NCBI GenBank assembly: GCA_017537105.1
Contig: JAFWBZ010000373.1
Coordinates: 1 to 24,231, forward strand
DNA length: 24,231 nucleotides
Direction of reading: 5' to 3'
Origin: Clostridia bacterium
Lineage (GTDB): Bacteria > Bacillota > Clostridia > Christensenellales > Aristaeellaceae
In this document: in pieces, positions 15,719 through 21,675 of the stretch
Layout: every line of letters begins with the position of its first letter
Numbering within the stretch: position 1 is the stretch's first letter
The notes under the pieces: generated by a model
Database searches by the model: none
Seen by the model: only the letters and a program-made list of their open reading frames with translations
What the model was told of the DNA's origin: nothing
Made by a program: the position numbers and the translations under genes

Positions 15719-16179
15719 CGCTCTTCACACTCCAGTTCTTCCAAAAGCCTGTTCCATTCGCTTTCGCTGTAGAGCCGGACGCCCATTGCCGACAGCGACT
15801 CGGCCGTCACGCCCCGCCCCGGCACGCGCGCGCCGGAAAAGGAGCCGTCGTAGATCTCGTGGACGCCGCAGGATGGGCTGCGCTCCTTCAACAACGCATG
15901 TCGCACATGGAAGCGCTCCGCCAGTCCCGCCGCTTCGGCAGCGCCCCGGGCAAAGGCTCCGGTGACGTCCCGGCCATCCTGCGCCACCACGCGCTCTCCC
16001 CGACGCTCCGCCGGGACGCGGGGCGTGGGCAGCCCGCCCAGCTGCTCGGGACAGACGGGGATCAGTGCGCACCTGTCCATCAGCGGCTCCAGGCCCTCAC
16101 AGCGGATTCCGTGGCCGTCATACCGGCAGGCCGCGCCGAGCAGGCACATGCTGACCAGCACCCGGGGCTTTTCCTCCAT
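15715..16179 (-). CDS. DUF523 family protein (YbbK-like)
   Basis: A 154-residue cytoplasmic protein with the hallmarks of DUF523: VLVSMCLLGAACRYDG near the start, CPEQLGGLPTPRVPAE in the middle, DVTGAFARGA, and LKERSPSCGVHEIYDG with conserved cysteines. The conserved Cys residues suggest metal or Fe-S binding or a redox role, but no function is established to my knowledge. I prefer ATG 16179, giving the usual MxxxxRVLVS start, with AAGGCGG upstream; a GTG at 16200 would add seven residues. It is the first gene of the operon with threonine aldolase and the AroE-like gene. Confidence 0.88.
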   Translation of the reverse strand: MEEKPRVLVSMCLLGAACRYDGHGIRCEGLEPLMDRCALIPVCPEQLGGLPTPRVPAERRGERVVAQDGRDVTGAFARGAAEAAGLAERFHVRHALLKERSPSCGVHEIYDGSFSGARVPGRGVTAESLSAMGVRLYSESEWNRLLEELECEER

Positions 16180-16208
16180 GCGTCCAGCACCGCCTTTCAC
16201 ACGTCTCT

Positions 16209-16237
16209 ATATTATCACGCTTTCCCGCCGCTGTCCA
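16209..16237 (-). promoter_or_regulatory. Promoter of the DUF523-aldolase-AroE operon
   Basis: On the minus strand TGGACA (16232-16237) and TAATAT (16209-16214) are 17 bases apart. It is arranged back to back with the mtlD promoter about 55 bases away. Confidence 0.55.
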
Positions 16238-16289
16238 CCGAAAAGCAACGAACGGCGGACAAAATTTACTATGCATTCCCCGCCTGTGG

Positions 16290-16298
16290 TGGTATAAT
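16290..16298 (+). promoter_or_regulatory. Extended -10 promoter of the mtlD operon
   Basis: TGGTATAAT provides a TG-n-TATAAT extended -10 element. No good -35 lies 16-18 bases upstream, consistent with the extended type. The leader is about 50 nt. Confidence 0.65.
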
Positions 16299-16355
16299 AG
16301 GAAAAGAGTCGGGCATTCCGGCCCGGAATACACGAAAAAAGAGGGCGAAGGATTT

Positions 16356-17510
16356 ATGAAAACGGCAATCATGTACGGCGCGGGCAACATCGGCCGCGGC
16401 TTTATCGGCAAGGTTTTTGCGGACTCCGGCTATGAGGTCTGCTTCCTGGACATCATGCAGGAAATCATCGACGAGATGAACGCCCGGGGACAGTACCACG
16501 TGCACATCGTCTCCAACGCGGAGACGGTGGACACTGTGGTCAAGCCTGTCCGCGCGGTCAATTCCCTGACGGAGCAGGCCATCGACGAGATCGTGAACTG
16601 CGACATCATGGCGACCGCCGTGGGCGTCAACGTGCTGCCGAAGATCGCCCCGGTGATCGCGAAGGGCATGGTGGCCCGCATGGAGCGCACCGGCAAGCCG
16701 CTGGACATCATCCTCTGTGAAAACCAGCTGGGCGCAGACGAATTGATGCAGGGCTGGATCTACGAGAGGCTGAACGACGAACAGAAGGCATGGGCGGAGA
16801 AGAACCTCGGCCTGGTAGAGGCCTCCATCGGGCGCATGGTTCCGCCGCTGACCCCGGAGATGCGCGCGCAGGACAAGCTGCTGATCTGCGTGGAGCCGTA
16901 TTCCGAGCTCCCGGTGGACAAGAACGCCTTCCGGGGCGAGATCCCGGATCTCGTCGGCCTGATCCCCTATACGCCGTTTGAGTTCTACATCAAACGCAAG
17001 CTGTTCCTGCACAACGGCGGCCACGCGCTGTGCGCCTACCTGGGCTACGAAAAGGGCTACGAGTACATCTGGCAGGCCATCGCAGACCCGGAGATCTACG
17101 AAGCGGCCAAGGCCAGCATGATGACCAGTGCGCATGCCCTGGTCGCGAAGTTTGGCGAGGGCGTGCGGAGCAACGTCGAAAGCAACGTCACCGACCTGCT
17201 GTTCCGCTTCCAGAACAAAGCGCTGAAGGACACCGTGGCCCGCGTGGGCGCGGACCCGGTGCGCAAGCTGCGCAAGAATGACCGCATCGTCGGCGCAGCG
17301 CTGTTCGCCATCGAGCAGGGCGTGGACCCCTCGCCCATCGTGAAGGGCATTGCCGCTGCGCTGCGGTTCGACCGGGAGGAGGACGCCACCGCGCCGGAGA
17401 TCCAGAAGGCGCTGAAGGAGCAGGGGCTCGACTATGTGCTGGCGCACTACATGGGCCTCACGCCGGATGAGCCGCTGTACGGCATGATCAAGGCCGCCTG
17501 CGAAGCGTAA
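16356..17510 (+). CDS. mtlD: Mannitol-1-phosphate 5-dehydrogenase
   Basis: A 384-residue polyol-specific long-chain dehydrogenase, the normal MtlD length. The NAD-binding loop is at the N-terminus (YGAGNIGRGF, residues 7-16), followed by FLDI. The catalytic signature K-x4-N-x2-H is present as KLFLHNGGH (Lys215, Asn220, His223). It should interconvert mannitol 1-phosphate and fructose 6-phosphate with NAD(H). No mannitol PTS gene is in the window, so it may work in mannitol synthesis, or its transporter may be elsewhere; a related sugar-acid or polyol-phosphate substrate is possible. ATG 16356 has GCGAAGGA upstream. It is the first gene of an operon with the M42 peptidase 30 bases downstream. 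Confidence 0.9.
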   Translation: MKTAIMYGAGNIGRGFIGKVFADSGYEVCFLDIMQEIIDEMNARGQYHVHIVSNAETVDTVVKPVRAVNSLTEQAIDEIVNCDIMATAVGVNVLPKIAPVIAKGMVARMERTGKPLDIILCENQLGADELMQGWIYERLNDEQKAWAEKNLGLVEASIGRMVPPLTPEMRAQDKLLICVEPYSELPVDKNAFRGEIPDLVGLIPYTPFEFYIKRKLFLHNGGHALCAYLGYEKGYEYIWQAIADPEIYEAAKASMMTSAHALVAKFGEGVRSNVESNVTDLLFRFQNKALKDTVARVGADPVRKLRKNDRIVGAALFAIEQGVDPSPIVKGIAAALRFDREEDATAPEIQKALKEQGLDYVLAHYMGLTPDEPLYGMIKAACEA

Positions 17511-17540
17511 CTGCGCGCACAGGCGCGAAAGAGGAAATCA

Positions 17541-18569
17541 ATGAATTATACAGACTACATTCTCGAGGAAACCTGCCGGCTGCTGGCAATCGACAGCCCC
17601 ACCGGCTGCACGGAGACCGCCGCGCAACACGTCGCGGAGGTGCTGCGCGGCATGGGCTATTCCCCTGTGCGCACCGTCAAGGGCGGCGTGCTGGTAGACC
17701 TGGGCGGCGGGAACGCGGGCGGCGGCATTCTGTTGGAAACCCATCTGGACACCCTCGGCGGCATGGTGGCGGAGATCAAGCCCTCGGGGCGGCTCCGGAT
17801 TGTGAACATCGGCGGCATGAATCCCAACAACGCCGAATGCGAAAACGTGCACGTGTGCACCCGCTTCGACGGCGTTTACGAGGGCACGCTGCAGCTCATC
17901 AACGCTTCCACCCACGTCAACCCCGAATACACCAAGACCGAACGCACCTGGGACAGCGTCGAGGTAGTGCTGGACGAGGACGTGACCACCGCCGAGGCCG
18001 CGCGCGGGCTGGGCATCCGCCCCGGCGACTTCGTGTGCTTCGAGCCGCGAACCCGGATCACGGAAAAGGGCTACATCAAGAGCCGCTTCCTGGACGACAA
18101 GCTCTCCGTGGGCATCCTGCTGGGGCTGGCGAAGTATCTGAAGGATTCCGGCCTCACGCCCTCCCGGCGCATCTGGGGACACGTGACGGTCTTCGAAGAG
18201 GTGGGCCACGGCGGTTCCGCCAGCGTGCCGGACGGCGTCACCGAGGCGATTTCCGTGGATATGGGCTGCGTCGGCGAGGGCCTGGACTGCACCGAGCGCC
18301 AGGTCTCCATCTGCGCGAAGGACTCCGGCGGCCCGTATCACCAAAGCGTCGTGCAGGCCCTGGTGGAAGCCGCCCGGCGCGCCAGCGCGGACTACGCCGT
18401 GGACGTCTATCCCCGCTACGGTTCGGATGTGGAAGCCACGCTGCGGGGCGGTCACGACCTGCGCCACGGGCTGATCGGTCCCGGCGTATACGCCTCCCAC
18501 GGCTACGAGCGCAGCCATCGAGACGGCGTGGAGAACACCTTCAAGCTGCTCCAAGAGTACATCCGCTGA
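17541..18569 (+). CDS. M42 family metallo-aminopeptidase (glutamyl aminopeptidase/FrvX-like)
   Basis: A 342-residue cytoplasmic enzyme. Metal ligands fit the M42 pattern of a two-zinc or two-cobalt site: THLDTLG (His68, Asp70), SRFLDDKLSV (Asp185/186), VFEEVGHGGS (Glu219-Glu220), SVDMG (Asp240) and ASHGYERSH (His320 or His326). In M42 enzymes the general base is the first Glu of the EE pair. Members form large tetrahedral assemblies that trim N-terminal residues from peptides, and some resemble cellulase-annotated FrvX proteins. ATG 17541 has GAGGAAA upstream. It sits between mtlD and a GNAT gene with short gaps (30 and 27 bases), indicating one transcript, although no functional link is obvious. 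Confidence 0.92.
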   Translation: MNYTDYILEETCRLLAIDSPTGCTETAAQHVAEVLRGMGYSPVRTVKGGVLVDLGGGNAGGGILLETHLDTLGGMVAEIKPSGRLRIVNIGGMNPNNAECENVHVCTRFDGVYEGTLQLINASTHVNPEYTKTERTWDSVEVVLDEDVTTAEAARGLGIRPGDFVCFEPRTRITEKGYIKSRFLDDKLSVGILLGLAKYLKDSGLTPSRRIWGHVTVFEEVGHGGSASVPDGVTEAISVDMGCVGEGLDCTERQVSICAKDSGGPYHQSVVQALVEAARRASADYAVDVYPRYGSDVEATLRGGHDLRHGLIGPGVYASHGYERSHRDGVENTFKLLQEYIR

Positions 18570-18596
18570 ACGACCGTCGCAGAAGTGAGGAACGCC

Positions 18597-19130
18597 ATGC
18601 TGCACTTCAGAAAGGCAGAGCCGCGCGACCTGCCGGACATTCTTCGCGCCGTGCGGGAGGCCCAGGCCTTCATGCGCACCCTGGAAATCGACCAGTGGCA
18701 GGACGGCTATCCGGAGCCTTCCACCCTGGCCCGCGACATTGAAATCGGCCAGCTGTACGTCGTCGCCGAGGACGACCTGTCCCCCGGCACGTCCGGCAGC
18801 ATCGCCGCCTTTGCTGCGCTCTCCCTCGAGCCGGAGCCCATATACGACAGCATAGACGGACGCTGGAGCATTCCCGGTCCCTATCTGACCATTCACCGCA
18901 TGGCGCTGGACGACGCCCACCGCGGGAGCGGACTCGCCCTGGAGATCCTGCGGCAGGCCATTTCCATCGCCCGCGCCGACGGACGGGCCAGCGTCCGGGC
19001 GGATACCCACACCGGCAACCGGGCCATGCGCCGCTTTTTGGAAAAGAACGGCTTCGCCTACTGCGGCACGGTGCTCTATCCGATCACGGATGGCGACCCG
19101 GTGCGCGTGGCCTACGAGCGCCGCGTGTGA
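18597..19130 (+). CDS. GNAT-family N-acetyltransferase (RimI-like)
   Basis: A 177-residue acetyltransferase. RKAEPRDLPDILRAV is a typical GNAT start. The acetyl-CoA region is IHRMALDDAHRGSGLALEIL (about residues 100-119, R-G-x-G-x-A loop) and RADTHTGNRAMRRFLEKNGF is the motif B end. The substrate is unknown. I chose ATG 18597, 4 bases after GAGGAA; the upstream in-frame GTG at 18585 overlaps that site. It is the last gene of the mtlD operon. Confidence 0.87.
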   Translation: MLHFRKAEPRDLPDILRAVREAQAFMRTLEIDQWQDGYPEPSTLARDIEIGQLYVVAEDDLSPGTSGSIAAFAALSLEPEPIYDSIDGRWSIPGPYLTIHRMALDDAHRGSGLALEILRQAISIARADGRASVRADTHTGNRAMRRFLEKNGFAYCGTVLYPITDGDPVRVAYERRV

Positions 19131-19226
19131 GCCCCTCCTTGAACGTATGCGTCCCGTCCTCAAGCGTTCATTATGATGTTATAAGAAATTCTTCGTTAAT
19201 TTCTGTAATTTCGGGTAAATTTTGTG

Positions 19227-19255
19227 TTGACAAATGCCGCTTTCGATGCTATAAT
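19227..19255 (+). promoter_or_regulatory. Perfect-consensus SigA-type promoter of the candidate RNA
   Basis: TTGACA (19227-19232) and TATAAT (19250-19255) are both exact, with an optimal 17-base spacer. Transcription should start near 19262. The region upstream (19170-19226) is unusually AT-rich, which may help as an UP element. Confidence 0.88.
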
Positions 19256-19270
19256 GATCCCAGAAAGCGG
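19237..19270. promoter_or_regulatory. Inverted repeat flanking the -10 element, possible operator
   Basis: CCGCTTTC (19237-19244) and GAAAGCGG (19263-19270) are perfect 8-bp arms separated by 18 bases that include the -10 hexamer and the predicted +1. A repressor could bind here, but chance is not excluded. Confidence 0.4.
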
Positions 19271-19334
19271 GAGAACAAGAGATTCCCGAAGGAGACATCA
19301 GGTCTCCAATCCAAGCAAAAGGGAGGCGGTGCCA

Positions 19335-19397
19335 TTGTACTATAGCGAAAGCAACGCACACTTCAATGCCCGTATTTCCCGATTGCATACGCAGTAA
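19335..19397 (+). CDS. Possible 20-codon leader-type small ORF
   Basis: TTG at 19335 follows a good ribosome site (GGGAGGCGG, about 19320-19328) at 6-base spacing and opens a 20-residue frame, MYYSESNAHFNARISRLHTQ, ending at TAA 19395-19397. It covers the 5' arm of the long-range helix (19369-19381), so translating ribosomes would prevent that helix from forming. No homologue is known to me. It could equally be chance within a structured RNA. Confidence 0.25.
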   Translation: MYYSESNAHFNARISRLHTQ

Positions 19398-19539
19398 CGA
19401 AACAGAGGGAGTACTTTCCAGAGTGAATGACATCCACACGTGAAGAGAAAGAGTTGTTCACGGGAAATACGGGTACCCAGACGCCCACCCATCGGGGCGA
19501 TCAATGATAAAACTGAATAGTGCGAATGATGTAACAAGT

Positions 19540-19567
19540 CCCGCCGGCAGCAGATGTCGGCGGGTTT
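19540..19567 (+). terminator. Terminator of the candidate RNA
   Basis: CCCGCCG (19540-19546) pairs with CGGCGGG (19558-19564) around an 11-base loop, followed by TTT. The T tract is short, so some read-through to the stronger hairpin at 19631 is likely. Confidence 0.65.
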
Positions 19568-19630
19568 CATCGTCTGGAAAGCAAAGTTTGCGGGCCCCAC
19601 GTATCGCCTTTGATCTTTCTATTTCCAAAA

Positions 19631-19659
19631 AGTCGCCGCTCCTTTCCGGAGCGGCGACT
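19631..19659. terminator. Bidirectional terminator between the RNA and the opposing secreted-protein gene
   Basis: A perfect 12-bp stem (AGTCGCCGCTCC 19631-19642 with 19648-19659) has a 5-base loop. It is followed by CGTCTTTT on the plus strand and TTTTGGAAAT on the minus strand. It should end the minus-strand gene that stops at 19709 and back up the terminator at 19540. Confidence 0.85.
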
Positions 19660-19708
19660 CGTCTTTTCAACCGTTGCGGTCCGTCGCGCCATTGCAGCAC
19701 ATTTCGCC

Positions 19709-20755
19709 TTACGGGTTGTAGGTGCGAATGATCTCCACGACCTTGCCGGATTCGAGGCGGACCGTGGTGTTGTACGCGTCGAAGAACTCGTTTTCCGATT
19801 CGATGATGGCCCGGGCGACCTCTTCCGCGCCCTCCACGGTCATCTCTTCGCGCTCGATGTCCCAGCCGTCGCGGAACACGACGCCGGAAGCCAGCGCCAG
19901 ATTCGTCTCCCCATAGTCGGTATAGGTGGGATAGTCATCCTCCAGCAGTACGCGGAAGCAGTTGTCCTCGTCGTGACCCACCAGGAAGAAGCTGTCCGCA
20001 TCGCCGCCGTTGAGCATCAACCCGCCGTCCTCCCATTCCAGAGAGCCCACCGGGACCTCACTTCCACCGATGACGATCACATCGCCCACCGACAGAAGGT
20101 GGATGTCCACGATGTCATAGCTGTCCACCGCGAAGATGTGCGCGTGGTTCAGCACGCCGTCGGCCAGGTCGCTCCGGTCGAACGAGACGGAATAGACGCC
20201 GTCCTCGAGCGCCTCGGGATCGATGCCTTCGGCCATGGGTCGGACGGTACGGAAGCCCTCGGGGACCTCATCGCTGCTGCACACCGTGCCGATCATCGCC
20301 TTGGCCACCTCGACGCCGTTGTTGTCCGCATTTTCGATCATCGGGAAAAACGCGAACTGATAGATGGTGCCCTCCGGGCTCATGACGAGGTAAGCGCTCA
20401 CGAAGTCATCGCCGCCCTCGACGTACACCATCTCCACGCCGTTGATCTCCACGGGCTCCGCCTTCACGATGTACTCCAGCCCGCCAAAGTATTCCGCAAG
20501 CGCCTCGCGATCCGCAAAGTCCCCCTCCACCGGGGTGACCTGCAGGATGACGTCCGCATTTCCGCAGCTGTAGAATACGCCCTCCTCCGGCTCGTCGGAG
20601 ACAGCGGCAAAGTCCGGGGGCAGCTTCATGGCCACGCCGCTTCCCTCAAAGGTGTAATAGGCCCAATCGGAGGTGTCCACCGCGGCGGCCTCCGCCTGCG
20701 CGGCAAGCCCGCAGAGCAGAAGTGCGGCAAGCAGCAACGACAGCATCTTTTTCAT
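19709..20755 (-). CDS. Secreted protein of unknown function
   Basis: A 348-residue exported protein with the signal peptide MKKMLSLLLAALLLCGLAAQ, probably cleaved after AQA or AEA. The cysteine in LLLCG does not fit a lipobox well. The first mature domain (about 25-120) shows WAYYTFEGSGVAMKLPPDF and a following strand-rich pattern similar to the small secreted protein at 11090-11674. A second half (about 150-348) contains alternating strands and many acidic residues and ends with YNTTVRLESGKVVEIIRTYNP, reminiscent of small lipocalin or NTF2-like folds, but I cannot assign a family. An in-frame ATG at 20779 with GGAAGG 12 bases upstream would add eight residues (MRWTRETK) and remains possible. 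A terminator follows at 19631-19659. Confidence 0.82.
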   Translation of the reverse strand: MKKMLSLLLAALLLCGLAAQAEAAAVDTSDWAYYTFEGSGVAMKLPPDFAAVSDEPEEGVFYSCGNADVILQVTPVEGDFADREALAEYFGGLEYIVKAEPVEINGVEMVYVEGGDDFVSAYLVMSPEGTIYQFAFFPMIENADNNGVEVAKAMIGTVCSSDEVPEGFRTVRPMAEGIDPEALEDGVYSVSFDRSDLADGVLNHAHIFAVDSYDIVDIHLLSVGDVIVIGGSEVPVGSLEWEDGGLMLNGGDADSFFLVGHDEDNCFRVLLEDDYPTYTDYGETNLALASGVVFRDGWDIEREEMTVEGAEEVARAIIESENEFFDAYNTTVRLESGKVVEIIRTYNP

Positions 20756-20931
20756 CTTTGTTTCCCGCGTCCAACGCATTTTGGCGCCGGACCTTCCTTT
20801 CTTTCTGTTTCATGCAACGGACCCCCGGAGCGCGCCGGGAGTCCATTGAATTGCACCTGATATCATTGAAGGTACCTGCTCCGGACAAGCGCTTCCCGGC
20901 AGAGGAATCGCCGCAGCCCTTGTCAGGTTTC

Positions 20932-21483
20932 TTACCACAGATCGGCTTCGCCGGTCGCCTCTCCCTTGACCCAGTAGGCCTTGTTGAGGTCCACGCGAAT
21001 ATAGACCTTGTCGACGTCGCCCACCTTCGCGAGCACGTCCGCGGGCGTGATCTCGCCGCCCATCGGGGACTGAATGATGACCTGCGCTGCCTGGGCTTCC
21101 GCGGGCTTGGCGGTCTTCTTGGCGGGGGCGGCCTTCTTGGCGGGAACCGCCTTCTTCTCGGCCTTGGCGGGGGCGGCCTTCTTGGCGGGAGCCGCCTTCT
21201 TCTCAGCCTTGGCGGGCTTCTTCGCCGGCGCCTTCTTTTCCTTCGCGGGCGCAGCAGCCTTCTTTTCCTTCGCGGGCTCGGCGGCCTTTTCTTCCTTCAC
21301 AGGTGCGGGCTCCGCAGCCGCCAGGTCAACGCCGTAAACCTCCTTGATCTTTGCGATGATCTTTTCGCTGGGCTTGATCCTGCCGGATTCATAGTTGGCC
21401 ACGGTGGAAACGCCACAGCCGACCGCCTTCGCAAAGGCCGTCTGGGAGAGCTTCAACGAAGCGCGCAGTTCTTTGATCGTCAT
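20932..21483 (-). CDS. HTH-XRE protein with histone-H1-like Ala/Lys/Pro tail and conserved C-terminal domain (DUF6465-like)
   Basis: A 183-residue protein in three parts. Residues 1-52 form an XRE helix-turn-helix (MTIKELRASLKLSQ, TAFAKAVGCGVSTVANYESG). Residues 55-131 are a low-complexity tail of Ala, Lys, Pro and Glu with repeats such as APAKKAAPAK and AEKKA, strongly basic like histone H1 tails. Residues 135-183 form a small conserved-looking domain (VIIQSPMGGEITPADVLAKVG, VYIRVDLNKAYWVKGE, DLW at the end), which I believe corresponds to DUF6465. The likely role is DNA binding or nucleoid organisation, with the tail contacting DNA non-specifically (inference). ATG 21483 has AAAGGATG 8 bases upstream; the frame extends to 21513 but lacks a ribosome site there. 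It has a strong private promoter at 21519-21547. Confidence 0.87.
   Translation of the reverse strand: MTIKELRASLKLSQTAFAKAVGCGVSTVANYESGRIKPSEKIIAKIKEVYGVDLAAAEPAPVKEEKAAEPAKEKKAAAPAKEKKAPAKKPAKAEKKAAPAKKAAPAKAEKKAVPAKKAAPAKKTAKPAEAQAAQVIIQSPMGGEITPADVLAKVGDVDKVYIRVDLNKAYWVKGEATGEADLW
21091..21321 (-). repeat. Degenerate tandem repeats encoding the Ala/Lys/Pro tail
   Basis: Imperfect units such as CCCGCCAAGAAGGC recur on the minus strand through this stretch and encode PAKKA-type motifs. Repeats of this kind can expand or contract by slippage, so tail length may differ between strains. Confidence 0.7.
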
Positions 21484-21518
21484 ACAAATCATCCTTTCTC
21501 TTCCATATTTCATACAGT

Positions 21519-21547
21519 ATTATACAGGGATTGTGCGCCCGCGTCAA
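21519..21547 (-). promoter_or_regulatory. Strong promoter of the HTH/H1-like gene
   Basis: On the minus strand TTGACG (21542-21547) and a perfect TATAAT (21519-21524) are 17 bases apart. The leader is about 30 nt, ending in AAAGGATG. Confidence 0.82.
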
Positions 21548-21675
21548 GAAGAACCGATTCTTCTCCTCCATTCCGCCCCGGAATCGCGGACGTTTTTTGC
21601 TCTTCTCCGTCATGTTTGCCGCCTCCGGCGCACAAACTGTGGTATCGACAACCCAAAGGATCGGAGGGAATTGCC

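Larger units (their letters stand above)
19262..19567 (+). ncRNA. Candidate structured non-coding RNA or leader RNA, family unknown
   Basis: The transcript predicted between the consensus promoter and the terminator is about 305 nt with no long ORF. It can form hairpin 1 (CGGGA 19268-19272 with TCCCG 19284-19288) and hairpin 2 (GGAGAC 19291-19296 with GTCTCC 19302-19307). A long-range 13-bp helix joins 19369-19381 (CCCGTATTTCCCG) to 19461-19473, closing a 79-nt domain. A 5-bp hairpin follows (CGCCC 19482-19486 with GGGCG 19496-19500), then the terminator. I looked for and did not find hallmarks of tmRNA, SRP RNA, RNase P RNA or a T-box. No downstream gene exists on this strand before the opposing gene at 19709, so it is not an obvious riboswitch. 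Confidence 0.6.

Noticed and set aside
19262..19567. T-box, tmRNA, SRP RNA or RNase P RNA
   Set aside because: No T-box GGUACCGCG-type antiterminator, no tmRNA tag frame, no SRP GGAAGCAGCC-type loop and no RNase P GAGGAAAGUC core were found.
19504..19731. A 75-codon plus-strand frame after the candidate RNA
   Set aside because: It runs through two terminator hairpins and lacks a ribosome site or recognisable sequence.
20819..20844. GC-rich hairpin between the HTH gene and the secreted-protein gene as a terminator
   Set aside because: The stem has a mismatch and no following T run on either strand.
21091..21321. The Ala/Lys/Pro repeats as a CRISPR-like or non-coding array
   Set aside because: The repeats are in frame within a well-supported gene and have no regular spacer-repeat pattern.
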